Shown in pieces: positions 1 to 9,112 of a stretch of 64,000 bases of DNA (positions within the stretch are counted from its first letter, which is position 1; each line of letters begins with the position of its first letter). The notes beneath the pieces were generated by a model. It was not told where the DNA came from, searched no databases, and saw only the letters and a program-made list of their open reading frames with translations. Both the position numbers and the translations under genes were made by a program. Origin of the DNA: Sphingobium jiangsuense (GTDB lineage: Bacteria; Pseudomonadota; Alphaproteobacteria; Sphingomonadales; Sphingomonadaceae); assembly GCF_014196495.1 (NCBI RefSeq), contig NZ_JACIDT010000003.1:248001-312000 (forward strand), given 5' to 3'.

Positions 1-1074
1 TTCGCGATGCTGGCCTGGGTGATCTGGGGCTATGGCACCGCCTTCGGACCGGAAGGCAACAGCTTCATCGCCTGGGGCAAATATTTCCTCTCCGGCATCA
101 CGCCGGACAGCACGGCGGCGACCTTCACCGATGAGGTGATCTCCGAATATGTGTTCGTCTGCTTCCAGATGACCTTTTCCGCCATCACCATCTCGCTGGT
201 GATCGGCGCGGTGGTCGAACGGATGAAGTTTGCCGCGATGATGGTGTTCACGCCGATCTGGCTCACCATCGTCTATTACCCGATCGCCCATATGGTGTGG
301 GCGGGCGGCGGCCTGTTCTTCGACATGGGCGCGCTCGATTTCGCGGGCGGCACGGTCGTGCACATCAATGCGGGCATCTCCGCCCTCGTCGCCTGCATCA
401 TCCTGGGCAAGCGCATCGGCTATCCCAAGGAACCGATGCCGCCGCACAGCCTGACGCTGACGATGGTGGGCACCGGCCTGCTGTGGGTCGGCTGGTTCGG
501 CTTCAACGCCGGTTCCGCGCTGGAAGCCAATGGCTCGGCCGCGCTGGCGATGATCAACACCTTCGTCGCCACCGCCTCCGCCGCCCTGGCGTGGATGCTG
601 GTGGAAAAGCTGGCGGGCCACAAGCCCTCGGCCCTCGGCTTCTGCTCCGGCGTGATCGCGGGCCTGGTCGCGGTAACCCCGGCGGCGGGCAACAGCGGCC
701 CGTTCGGCGCGATCGTGCTGGGCGCCGTCGCCTCGATCATCTGCTTCATCGCGGTGTCGAAGCTGAAGCCGATGTTCGGATATGACGACTCGCTCGACGC
801 CTTCGGCATCCACGGCGTGGGCGGCATCGTCGGCGCGATCGGCACCGGCATCGTCTATGCGCCCGGCCTCGGCGGCCCCGGCGGCGCGGACTTCGCGGTC
901 GGCCCGCAGCTCGTGACGCAGATCCTGGCGGTCGTCGCCACGATCATCTGGTCCAGCATCGGCACCGCCGTCGCCATCTACGTGGCCAAGGCCCTGACCG
1001 GCCTGCGGGTCAGCCCCGATGTCGAGCGCGAGGGCCTCGACCTCGGCGAGCATGGCGAGCGCGCCTACAACTGA
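1..1074 (+). CDS. amtB: Ammonium transporter AmtB/Amt family, 5' end cut by the window
   Basis: Inner-membrane ammonium channel/transporter. The reading frame is already open at base 1, so the N-terminal part of the gene lies outside the window; about 357 residues remain of the usual 400-450. The two pore histidines are visible in VVHINAG and FGIHGVGG, as is the conserved WFGFNAGS stretch. Several hydrophobic helices precede a short charged C-terminal tail (VEREGLDLGEHGERAYN), the region that contacts GlnK-type PII proteins in this family. A glnK gene often precedes amtB, but that side is not visible. A strong terminator follows. The family call is very secure. Confidence 0.95.
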   Translation, partial: FAMLAWVIWGYGTAFGPEGNSFIAWGKYFLSGITPDSTAATFTDEVISEYVFVCFQMTFSAITISLVIGAVVERMKFAAMMVFTPIWLTIVYYPIAHMVWAGGGLFFDMGALDFAGGTVVHINAGISALVACIILGKRIGYPKEPMPPHSLTLTMVGTGLLWVGWFGFNAGSALEANGSAALAMINTFVATASAALAWMLVEKLAGHKPSALGFCSGVIAGLVAVTPAAGNSGPFGAIVLGAVASIICFIAVSKLKPMFGYDDSLDAFGIHGVGGIVGAIGTGIVYAPGLGGPGGADFAVGPQLVTQILAVVATIIWSSIGTAVAIYVAKALTGLRVSPDVEREGLDLGEHGERAYN

Positions 1075-1148
1075 TCGAAATTCGGGGCGGGGCCGCCCGG
1101 TTCAGGACAGGCCCCACCCGTCACGATGTTCCTCCTGCGAACACACCT

Positions 1149-1181
1149 GGGCCGGTGCAGCAATGTACCGGCCCTATTTTT
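1149..1181 (+). terminator. Rho-independent terminator after amtB
   Basis: GGGCCGGT (1149-1156) and ACCGGCCC (1167-1174) form a perfect 8-bp stem with a 10-nt loop, followed by TATTTTT. It lies 75 bp downstream of the amtB stop and fits termination of that transcript. Confidence 0.85.
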
Positions 1182-1296
1182 ATGGGCTTATTGGTTGTTG
1201 CATGGCGGGTTGTCGCAGGAAACAGGCGCGACGAAAAAAGGAGCGCCCGCCGGACCGCTCCTTTCAAGCTTTTCTCATCATAAGGAAGGAGGCCGC

Positions 1297-1731
1297 TCAG
1301 CCCTTGTCGGCGGCCAGCGCATCCATGATCTGCCGCACCGGCGTCAGGTCATAGCCTGCGGCGGCGGCGGTGGCGGCGAGCGTGTCGGGCGATTCCCCGG
1401 CCCGCGCGCGCGCCAGCGCCCAGAGCAGCGTGGAGCGCGTGCCCGACCGGCAATAGGCGAGCAGCTTGCCCGCCGATGCCGCTTGCAGCGCCTCGTCCAT
1501 GCCGTCGAGCTGCCACGGGGCGAAGCCGCCATGCGTCACCGGCACCGCGGCATAGCCGATGCCCGCCGCCCGCGCCGCGGCCTCTATTGCCGCGCCGTTG
1601 GTCTGGCCGGACTCCTCGTCGTCGGGGCGGTTGTTGAGGATGACGCTGATCCCCATGGCCTTCGCCCGGTCCACATCGGCGACCCCGATCTGCGGCGCGA
1701 CGAAGATAGTATCGGTAAGCTGGCGAAACAT
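1297..1731 (-). CDS. DUF442/TIGR01244-type protein-phosphatase-like (sulfur-transferase-like) protein
   Basis: Small cytoplasmic protein of 144 residues starting MFRQLTDTIFVAPQIG. It carries a cysteine phosphatase P-loop, AYCRSGTRS (CX5R), and the family segment LNNRPDDEE. Relatives are the N-terminal domains of Blh proteins and stand-alone TIGR01244 proteins, linked in other organisms to sulfide or persulfide handling, although the fold is that of dual-specificity phosphatases. The start at 1731 is chosen because GAAGGA sits 7 bases upstream; an in-frame ATG 36 bases earlier has no such site. The substrate is unknown. Confidence 0.75.
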   Translation of the reverse strand: MFRQLTDTIFVAPQIGVADVDRAKAMGISVILNNRPDDEESGQTNGAAIEAAARAAGIGYAAVPVTHGGFAPWQLDGMDEALQAASAGKLLAYCRSGTRSTLLWALARARAGESPDTLAATAAAAGYDLTPVRQIMDALAADKG

Positions 1732-1824
1732 GCGCTGTCCTTCGGAAAAATCCCAGTCGCCTTCCATAGAGCCTTTCCCGGCCGGATCAAATGCTTCCGA
1801 TGTCCCGCCCCGGAAAGCGCGCCT

Positions 1825-3651
1825 TCAGGCCTCCGCCTCGGCGGGCAGGGCCGCGCTCTCCTGTTCGGCGGCCTGCCGCGCCCACATCTGCGCATAGACG
1901 CCGCCCTGCGCGAGCAGCCCGGCATGGCTGCCGCGTTCGGCGATGCGTCCGGCCTCCAGCACGATGATCTCGTCGGCATCGACCACGGTCGAGAGGCGGT
2001 GGGCGACGATGATCGTCGTGCGTCGCCGCGCCATTTCGCGCAGCACCGCCTGGATCGACGCCTCGGTGCGGCTGTCGAGCGCGCTCGTCGCCTCGTCGAG
2101 GATCAGCACCGGCGGGTCCTTGAGCAGCGTGCGGGCGATCGCCACGCGCTGCTTCTCCCCGCCCGACAGCTTCAGCCCACGCTCGCCGACGCGAGTGTCG
2201 TAGCCCTGCGGCAGCGAGACGATGAAATCATGGATGGAGGCGCCTCGTGCGGCGGCCTCTATCTCCGCCTGGCTTGCGCCTTCGCGGCCATAGGCGATGT
2301 TGTAGCCGATGGTGTCGTTGAACAGCACCATGTCCTGCGGCACGATGCCGATGGCGGCGCGCAGGCTGTGCTGGCTGACCTGCGCTATGTCCTGCCCGTC
2401 GATGGTGATCCGCCCCGACTGCATGTCGTAGAAGCGGAACAGCAGCCGCGCGATGGTGGATTTGCCCGCGCCGGTCGGCCCGACGATCGCCAGCGTCCGC
2501 CCGGCCGGGATGGTGAAGCTGACGCCGTGCAATATCTCGCGCTCGGGATCATAGCCGAAGCGCACATCCTCGAACCGGATCTCGCCCGCCCCGACATGCA
2601 GGTCGGGCGCGCCGGGGCTGTCCTCGATCTCGGCGGGCGTGTCGATCAGGCGGAACATCGCCTCCATGTCGATCGCGCCCTGCCGGATCGTGCGATAGAC
2701 CATGCCGAGCAGGTCGAGCGGGCGGAAAAGCTGGGCCAGCAGCGTGTTGACCAGCACCACGTCGCCGGTGGTGAAGCTGCCCCGGCTCCAGCCCCAGACG
2801 GTATAGCCCATCGCGCCCGCCATCATCAGGTTGGTGATCAGCGACTGGCCGATATTGAGCGCGGCGAGGCTGTTTTCCGATTTGACCGCCGCATTGGCGT
2901 AATTGCGCATCGCCCGGCTGTAGCGGCGGGCCTCGCGGTCCTCGGCGCCGAAATATTTGACCGTCTCGAAATTGAGCAGGCTGTCGACCGCATGGGCGAC
3001 GGCATTGGTGTCGAGGTCCACCATGTCGCGGCGCAGATGGTCGCGCCACCGGGTGACGGCGCGGGTGAACCAGATGTAGAGCGCCATCATCGCCAGCGTC
3101 GCGGCGACGAGGCCGGGGCCGAATTTCAGGAAGAAGATGACGCAGACGGCGATCAGCTCGATGATCGTCGGGGCGATGTTGAACAGCAGGAAATAGAGCA
3201 TCGTGTCGATGCTCTTGGTGCCGCGCTCGATCACCTTGGTGACGCCGCCGGTCTTGCGGTCGAGGTGGAAGCGCAGCGACAGGCGGTGCAGCTGCACGAA
3301 CACATGCTCGGCCAGCCGCCGTGTCGCCTCCTGCCCGACGCGCTCGAACGCGACGTTGCGCAGGTTGTCGAACAATATGCCGCCGAAGCGCGCGCCCGCA
3401 TAGGCGAGGATCAGCGCGATGGCGAGCGCGGCCTGCGCCTCCATACCCGGCGCCATATGGTCGATCGCGCCCTTGTACGCAAAGGGCATGATGAGCGTGA
3501 CCGCCTTGGCGACGATGACCAGCATCAGCGCGAAGACGACGCTCAGCCGCAGCGCGGGCGCGTCGGCGGGCCAGAGATAGGGCAGGAAGCGCCGCATCGT
3601 CGCGCCGAGGGGCGGCACCGGCTGGTCGGAGGAAGATATATCGGGAGGCAT
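1825..3651 (-). CDS. atm1: Atm1-type ABC exporter (fused membrane and ATPase domains)
   Basis: Half-transporter of about 608 residues: a six-helix exporter membrane domain (RFLPYLWPAD start, then VKYFGAED and AVKSENSL in the coupling region) followed by an ATPase domain with Walker A GPTGAGKST, signature LSGGEKQ and Walker B LILDEATSALD. From memory the sequence closely follows the Novosphingobium aromaticivorans Atm1 protein, which exports glutathione-metal or glutathione-persulfide species and is related to mitochondrial Atm1. It should act as an inner-membrane homodimer. The start is uncertain; M at 3651 gives a length like that homolog, and frames open to 3702. Confidence 0.9.
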   Translation of the reverse strand: MPPDISSSDQPVPPLGATMRRFLPYLWPADAPALRLSVVFALMLVIVAKAVTLIMPFAYKGAIDHMAPGMEAQAALAIALILAYAGARFGGILFDNLRNVAFERVGQEATRRLAEHVFVQLHRLSLRFHLDRKTGGVTKVIERGTKSIDTMLYFLLFNIAPTIIELIAVCVIFFLKFGPGLVAATLAMMALYIWFTRAVTRWRDHLRRDMVDLDTNAVAHAVDSLLNFETVKYFGAEDREARRYSRAMRNYANAAVKSENSLAALNIGQSLITNLMMAGAMGYTVWGWSRGSFTTGDVVLVNTLLAQLFRPLDLLGMVYRTIRQGAIDMEAMFRLIDTPAEIEDSPGAPDLHVGAGEIRFEDVRFGYDPEREILHGVSFTIPAGRTLAIVGPTGAGKSTIARLLFRFYDMQSGRITIDGQDIAQVSQHSLRAAIGIVPQDMVLFNDTIGYNIAYGREGASQAEIEAAARGASIHDFIVSLPQGYDTRVGERGLKLSGGEKQRVAIARTLLKDPPVLILDEATSALDSRTEASIQAVLREMARRRTTIIVAHRLSTVVDADEIIVLEAGRIAERGSHAGLLAQGGVYAQMWARQAAEQESAALPAEAEA

Positions 3652-3968
3652 CTCCCGGCCATGTAGGCGCTGTCGGCCCCGATGCCAAGATGCGCGCGTC
3701 ACGAGAGGGGCGGATGGGAGGGGCGTCTCATTCGCCCGGACCGCATATGGCTGCTGTGGGGGTCACCATATTCGGTCCGGGCAGGTCAGCCAAAGAAGCT
3801 GTCCCCGCGACTCACGGCCGGAAGTGGGATCGGGCCATGGCGTCGCGGCCTGATGGTTGGCATGTCATATGCCGAGTTTCAAGTTCTAAAGGATTAAAAT
3901 CAGGTAATAATCTTATCACGCCGGACGGGGCCTTCCCTACGGCCGGGAAGGCCCGGAACGGGCCTTTG
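3652..3968. other. Intergenic region with nested inverted repeats
   Basis: No gene seen. Near the dapD stop, GGGCCTTCCC (3928-3937) pairs with GGGAAGGCCC (3945-3954), and AAGGCCCG (3948-3955) pairs with CGGGCCTT (3959-3966). These two hairpins are mutually exclusive; they may end dapD transcription on the minus strand, although the T-run is weak. The rest (3670-3900) shows no coding pattern. Confidence 0.5.
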
Positions 3969-4832
3969 TCAATCGCGCAGCAGATCGTTGATCGCGGTCT
4001 TGGCGCGGGTCTGCGCGTCCACGCGCTTGACGATCACCGCGCAGGCCAGATTCGGGCCGGGCGTGCCGTCGGGCAGCGGCTTGCCCGGCAGGGTGCCCGG
4101 CACGACGACCGAATAGGGCGGCACCTCGCCGACGAAGATCTCGCCCGTCTCGCGGTCGATGATCTTCGAGGTGCTGGAGATGAACACGCCCATGGCAAGC
4201 ACCGCGCCCCGGCCGACGCGCACGCCCTCGACCACTTCGGAACGGGCGCCGATGAAGCAATCGTCCTCGATGATCACCGGATCGGCCTGGAGCGGCTCCA
4301 GCACGCCGCCGATGCCGACGCCGCCCGAAAGGTGGACGTTCTTGCCGATCTGCGCGCAGCTGCCGACCGTCGCCCAGGTGTCGACCATCGTGCCTTCATC
4401 GACATAGGCGCCGATGTTGATGAAGCTGGGCATCAGCACGACATTCTTCGCGACGAAGGAGCCGGCGCGGGCGAAGGCGCCGGGCACGGCGCGGAACCCG
4501 GCTTCGCGGAACCATGCCTCGTCGCGGCCCTGGAACTTGCTCGGCACCTTGTCCCACCATGCGCCGCCCGCCGGGCCGCCCGCGATGACGCCGTTGTCGT
4601 TGAGGCGGAAGGAGAGCAGCACCGCCTTCTTCAGCCACTGGTTGACCTGCCAGTTCCGGCTTTCGCCTTCGCCCAGCGGTTCGGCGACGCGCGCCTTGCC
4701 GCTGTCGAGCAAGGCCAGCGCGCTCGTCACCGCGTCGCGCACCTCGCCCTGCGTGGCGGTGCCGATGTCCGCGCGGGCGTCCCAGGCGGCGTCGATGGTG
4801 GCGATCAGGCTGCTGTGGTCGGTCATGCTCAT
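3969..4832 (-). CDS. dapD: 2,3,4,5-tetrahydropyridine-2,6-dicarboxylate N-succinyltransferase
   Basis: Cytoplasmic trimeric enzyme of the succinylase branch of lysine/meso-diaminopimelate synthesis; it transfers succinyl from succinyl-CoA to tetrahydrodipicolinate. The 287-residue length is normal for DapD. The N-terminal domain contains the [12 protein letters not shown] region, and the middle is a left-handed beta-helix of hexapeptide repeats (residues about 120-240: [31 protein letters not shown]). The start overlaps the preceding HAD gene stop by ATGA, so the two are translationally coupled. DapD and MtgA in one string links cell-wall precursor supply with wall polymerisation. Confidence 0.96.
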   Translation of the reverse strand: MSMTDHSSLIATIDAAWDARADIGTATQGEVRDAVTSALALLDSGKARVAEPLGEGESRNWQVNQWLKKAVLLSFRLNDNGVIAGGPAGGAWWDKVPSKFQGRDEAWFREAGFRAVPGAFARAGSFVAKNVVLMPSFINIGAYVDEGTMVDTWATVGSCAQIGKNVHLSGGVGIGGVLEPLQADPVIIEDDCFIGARSEVVEGVRVGRGAVLAMGVFISSTSKIIDRETGEIFVGEVPPYSVVVPGTLPGKPLPDGTPGPNLACAVIVKRVDAQTRAKTAINDLLRD

Positions 4833-5505
4833 GCTCCCAATATATGCGTCAGAAACGGGGTCAGATGATCCGTTTCGAAGTCGATGAAATCCGTGTGCGC
4901 ATCGAGATGCCCGCTTTCCGACCCGTTGTTGAGCCAGATGGTGGACATGCCCAGCGCCTTGGCGGGCTTCAGGTTGCGGGCCATATCCTCGAAGAAGGCG
5001 GCGCGCGCAAGGTCAATCCCGTGCAGGTCGCGCAGCATCGCATAGCCGTGCGGGTCGGGCTTGGGGCGATAGCCGGTCGCGTGGATATCGTGGATCAACT
5101 CGAAATGGAGCGACAGGCCGAGGCGGTCGAGCACCCGGCGCGCATAGGGTTCGTCGCCATTGGTGAAGATCAGCTTGCGCCCCGGCAGCGCGGCGACGCG
5201 CGCCACCAGATCGGCATCGACGCTGAGGCAATCGAGATCGATATCGTGCACGAAATCGAGGAAATGATGCGGATCGACGCCATGATGGTGCATCAGCCCG
5301 GCCAGCGTCGTGCCATGGTCATGGAAATAGCGCTTCTGGATCGTGCGCGCCACCACCGCGTCGCAGCCCAGCAGCTGCGCGATATAGGCGCCCATACGCA
5401 CGTCCATCAGCCCGAACAGGTCGGCGCTCGCCGGATAGAGCGTGTTGTCGAGGTCGAATATCCAGCACTCGACATGGGCGAGGCCCTGATGAATCGCGGG
5501 GGGCG

Positions 5506-5509
<4 letters not shown>
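4829..5509 (-). CDS. HAD-family pyrimidine 5'-nucleotidase-like phosphatase
   Basis: Cytoplasmic HAD hydrolase of 226 residues, SDT1/pyrimidine-5'-nucleotidase type. Motif I is FDLDNTLYP (nucleophile D in IFDLDNT), motif II is IFTNGD, the motif III lysine is in RPKPDP and motif IV is FFEDMARN. A four-helix cap lies between motifs I and II. Closest known activities are dephosphorylation of UMP/CMP or modified pyrimidine monophosphates; the substrate here is inferred only. It overlaps dapD (ATGA at 4829-4832) and mtgA (stop/start overlap at 5506-5509), making one three-gene transcription unit in the order mtgA, this gene, dapD. Confidence 0.85.
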
Positions 5510-6243
<734 letters not shown>

Positions 6244-6316
6244 GGCGCGGTGATAGAGCGTTTTCAAGTCAGATGGAACATCTGACGGCTCGGAAAACGC
6301 GGAAAACAAGGAACTT

Positions 6317-6357
6317 CCAGACTCTGTCCGGTTCAATCTGAACAGGACAGGGTCTGG
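6317..6357. other. Long hairpin downstream of adenosine kinase
   Basis: CCAGACTCTGTCC (6317-6329) pairs with GGACAGGGTCTGG (6345-6357), and an inner GTTCA/TGAAC pair extends the stem. It lies just after the adenosine kinase stop on the minus strand and probably acts as a transcript end, although no clean T-run follows. Confidence 0.55.
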
Positions 6358-6386
6358 CGGTGACGGGCGGCGGGCGGAAGCGGAAA

Positions 6387-7382
6387 TCAGAGGCCCGCGG
6401 CCGCGCGCAATGCCTTGAGGTCCGCTTCGGGCCGCGCGCCGTAATGGGAGATGACCTCCGCCGCCGCGATCGCGCCCAGCTTCAGGCAATGCTCGATATC
6501 CCTGCCGTCGACATGGGCGGCGAGGAAGCCGGCGGCGAACAGGTCGCCCGCGCCGGTGGTGTCGACCACCTGCGCGACCGGCGCGGCGGCGACCTCGTAG
6601 CGGATGCCGTCCTGAATCGCGACCGCGCCCTGCTCGCTGCGCGTCGACACCAGCAACGGCACCTTGGGCGCGACGGCGGCGACCGCCTTGTCGAAGCCGT
6701 CGATCCGGGTCAGCGCCTGGATCTCCGCCTCGTTGGAGAAGAGGATATCGATCAGCCCCCGGTCGATCAGGTCCATGAAATCGTCGCGATGGCGCTCGAT
6801 CACGAAGCCGTCGGACAGGGTGAAGGCGATCTTGCGCCCGGCGTCGCGGGCGATGGCGATGGCGTCGCGCATCGCCTTGCGCGGCTCGTCCGGATCCCAG
6901 AGATAGCCTTCCAGATAGAGGATGCCCGCCGAGCGGATGAGGTCTGCGTCGAGCGCGGCGGCGGGCAGATGCTGCGACGCGCCGAGGAAGGTGTTCATCG
7001 TGCGCTGCGCGTCCGGCGTCACCAGCACGAGGCAGCGGGCGGTCGGCACGCCGCCGGTGGCGAGGGGGGTGGCATAGGTGACACCCAGCGCGCGGATATC
7101 ATGCGCGAAGATCTGGCCGAGCTGGTCGTCGGCCACCTGCCCGATGAACCCGCATTTGCAGCCCAGCGCGGCAAGGCCCGCCAGCGTGTTGGCGGCCGAC
7201 CCGCCGCTCGCCTCCAGCGCGGAGCCCATGTGCGAATAGAGCAGGTCGGCGGTTTCCGCGTCGATCAATTGCATGCCGCCCTTGGCGAGCGCATGTTCGG
7301 CGATGAAGGCGTCGTCGGCCTGGGCGATAACATCGACGATCGCATTGCCGATCGCGACGACATCCAGAGTGGGCTGGGTCAA
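6387..7382 (-). CDS. PfkB-family kinase, probable adenosine kinase
   Basis: Cytoplasmic ribokinase-fold sugar/nucleoside kinase of 331 residues, the normal length. The N-terminal VVAIGNAIVDVIA and GGSAANTLAGLAALG substrate-binding motifs and the C-terminal DTTGAGDLFAAGFL anion-hole and catalytic-base motif (D of GAGD) are all present. The nearest annotated group in alphaproteobacteria is adenosine kinase (adenosine + ATP to AMP + ADP), used in salvage and in the methyl cycle; other PfkB specificities cannot be excluded from sequence alone. It is monocistronic and faces away from the lipoprotein gene. Confidence 0.85.
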   Translation of the reverse strand: MTQPTLDVVAIGNAIVDVIAQADDAFIAEHALAKGGMQLIDAETADLLYSHMGSALEASGGSAANTLAGLAALGCKCGFIGQVADDQLGQIFAHDIRALGVTYATPLATGGVPTARCLVLVTPDAQRTMNTFLGASQHLPAAALDADLIRSAGILYLEGYLWDPDEPRKAMRDAIAIARDAGRKIAFTLSDGFVIERHRDDFMDLIDRGLIDILFSNEAEIQALTRIDGFDKAVAAVAPKVPLLVSTRSEQGAVAIQDGIRYEVAAAPVAQVVDTTGAGDLFAAGFLAAHVDGRDIEHCLKLGAIAAAEVISHYGARPEADLKALRAAAGL

Positions 7383-7520
7383 GGGCTGGTCCTGTCCATG
7401 GGCTGGGGTGTAAACTTTGCGCAGCAGGCCCTAGCGCCCCCCGCGTCCCGGCGCAACTCCCCGCCCGCTCGGCGCCCGCGCGGATTGACGGGCGCGCCGC
7501 TCCGGTCCAAGGAACAGGGT

Positions 7521-7916
7521 ATGGCGATACGAAATTTCGGAATCGGTGGCGCGGCCGCGCCCGTCCCGCTGGCGCTGGTCCTTCTGACGCTGGCGCTGTC
7601 GGCCTGCGTTTCCGCGCCGGTTGAGCGGCCGGGCAGCAGCGGCGGCATGGCGCCGCCGCCCGCCGTGCAATATAGCCGCTCGCAACCGCTGTTCGGGCTG
7701 GAGGCGAAGGACCTGACCGCGCGCTTCGGCGAACCGCGCCTCGACATTCGCGACCGGACGGTGCGCAAGCTGCAATATCTGACGGCGGGCGGCCGCTGCG
7801 TGCTCGACGCCTATCTCTACGCGACCGCGCGCGGGCGGGAGCCGACCGTCACCCATATCGATACCCGCCTGACCAATGGGCAGGAGGTGGACCCGGCGTC
7901 TTGCGGGATCCGGTAA
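7521..7916 (+). CDS. Conserved sphingomonad lipoprotein
   Basis: Predicted lipoprotein of 131 residues. The N-terminus has a hydrophobic stretch (PVPLALVLLTLAL) ending in the lipobox LSAC, so C25 or thereabouts would be lipidated. The mature part is proline-rich at first, then has a compact segment LFGLEAKDLTARFGEPRLDIRDR and two further cysteines (GGRCVLD and PASCGIR) that could form a disulfide. The FG-P pattern resembles small SmpA/OmlA-like fold proteins, but this is only a weak resemblance. AAGGAACAGGGT precedes ATG at 7521. The function is unknown. Confidence 0.75.
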   Translation: MAIRNFGIGGAAAPVPLALVLLTLALSACVSAPVERPGSSGGMAPPPAVQYSRSQPLFGLEAKDLTARFGEPRLDIRDRTVRKLQYLTAGGRCVLDAYLYATARGREPTVTHIDTRLTNGQEVDPASCGIR

Positions 7917-7963
7917 GGTTACCTGTTCCGCCAGCATTGTGGATCGTTCTTGGCTATATCTCT

Positions 7964-8001
7964 GTTCGCCCTGAGCCCTTCGACACGCTCGGCCCGAACG
8001 G
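7964..8001. repeat. REP-like palindrome (GTTCGCCCTGAG...CCCGAACGG)
   Basis: An imperfect palindrome with the core CCCTTCGACACGCTCGG, located between convergent genes (lipoprotein and queG). Related copies occur at 19628-19714 and 42323-42361. Such extragenic palindromes are abundant in sphingomonads and often lie at 3' ends. Confidence 0.75.
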
Positions 8002-8014
8002 TTGAGGGATGAGG

Positions 8015-9073
8015 TCACGCAACCGCGGCCACCGCGCCCAGCCGTTCCAGCGCCCAGCGGGCAGCGTCGCGCACCACCTCGTCCTCATCGTCCAGCAGCG
8101 CGGCCAGCGGCGGGATCAGCGCCGGGTCGTTGCTGTTGCCCGCCGCGATCGCGGCGTTGCGCACCATGCGGCCCCGGCCGATGCGCTTGATCGGGGAGCC
8201 GGAGAATATCTCGCGGAACGCGGCGTCGTCCAGCGCCAGCAGGTCGGCCAGCGACGGCGCGGCCAGTTCCGCCCGGCCAAGGAACTGGTGGTGCGCATGG
8301 GCGGCGTCGGCGAACTTGTTCCACGGGCAGGCGGCGAGGCAATCGTCGCAGCCATAGATATGGTTGCCGATGGCGGCGCGGAATTCCTCCGGTATCGGCC
8401 CCTTATGCTCGATGGTCAGATAGGAGATGCAGCGGCGCGCATCCACCCGATAGGGCGCGGGAAAGGCGTCGGTCGGGCAGGCGGTCTGGCAGGCGGTGCA
8501 GGAGCCGCAATGGTCCCGCTCCGGCTCGTCCGCTTTCAGCCGGGCGCTGGTGTAGATGGAGCCCAGAAAGAACCAGTTGCCGAGCTCGCGGCTCAGCACA
8601 TTGCTGTGCTTGCCCTGCCAGCCGAGGCCGGCGGCGGCGGCGAGCGGCTTTTCCATCACCGGCGCGGTATCGACGAAAACCTTGAGCGCGCCCGCGCCCT
8701 CGTCCACCATCCAGCGGGCGAGCGCCTTCAGCGCCTTCTTCACCACGTCATGATAATCGCGCCCCTGCGCATAGACGGATATCCGCCCCCGGTCCCGCGC
8801 CGGGGCCAGCGTCATCGGGTCTTGCGCGGGGGCGTAGCTCATCGCCAGCATGATGACGGATTGCGCCTCCGGCCACAGGGCGGTCGGGGACGCGCGCTGG
8901 TCGGCGCGGTCGGCCATCCATCCCATGTCGCCATGATGGCCCTGCGCCAGCCAGTCGCGCAGCCTTTCCCCCGCCAGCGGATCGATGGCGTCGGCATCGC
9001 AAATGCCGCAGGCCAGAAAGCCCAGCCGCGCGGCTTCTTCTTTCAGCCGTTGTTCGAAACCCTCGGTCAGCAT
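8015..9073 (-). CDS. queG: Epoxyqueuosine reductase
   Basis: Cobalamin-dependent iron-sulfur enzyme performing the last step of queuosine synthesis in tRNA: epoxyqueuosine to queuosine. 352 residues, normal length. The two [4Fe-4S] clusters are bound by [12 protein letters not shown] and [10 protein letters not shown]; the N-terminal half ([17 protein letters not shown]) and the [12 protein letters not shown] region are typical of the cobalamin-binding fold. A HEAT-like C-terminus ([20 protein letters not shown]) recognises the tRNA anticodon arm in this family. Cytoplasmic. A gap of about 40 bp separates it from the upstream GT-C gene on the same strand. Confidence 0.95.
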   Translation of the reverse strand: MLTEGFEQRLKEEAARLGFLACGICDADAIDPLAGERLRDWLAQGHHGDMGWMADRADQRASPTALWPEAQSVIMLAMSYAPAQDPMTLAPARDRGRISVYAQGRDYHDVVKKALKALARWMVDEGAGALKVFVDTAPVMEKPLAAAAGLGWQGKHSNVLSRELGNWFFLGSIYTSARLKADEPERDHCGSCTACQTACPTDAFPAPYRVDARRCISYLTIEHKGPIPEEFRAAIGNHIYGCDDCLAACPWNKFADAAHAHHQFLGRAELAAPSLADLLALDDAAFREIFSGSPIKRIGRGRMVRNAAIAAGNSNDPALIPPLAALLDDEDEVVRDAARWALERLGAVAAVA

Positions 9074-9112
9074 CGGGCGGACTATAGGCGAAGCGCGCGC
9101 GCTTGTCGCCGG

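Noticed and set aside
1126..3666. 846-codon open frame antisense to atm1
   Set aside because: High-GC shadow: Arg/Ala/Gly/His-rich product with no domain; the opposite strand has clear ABC exporter motifs.
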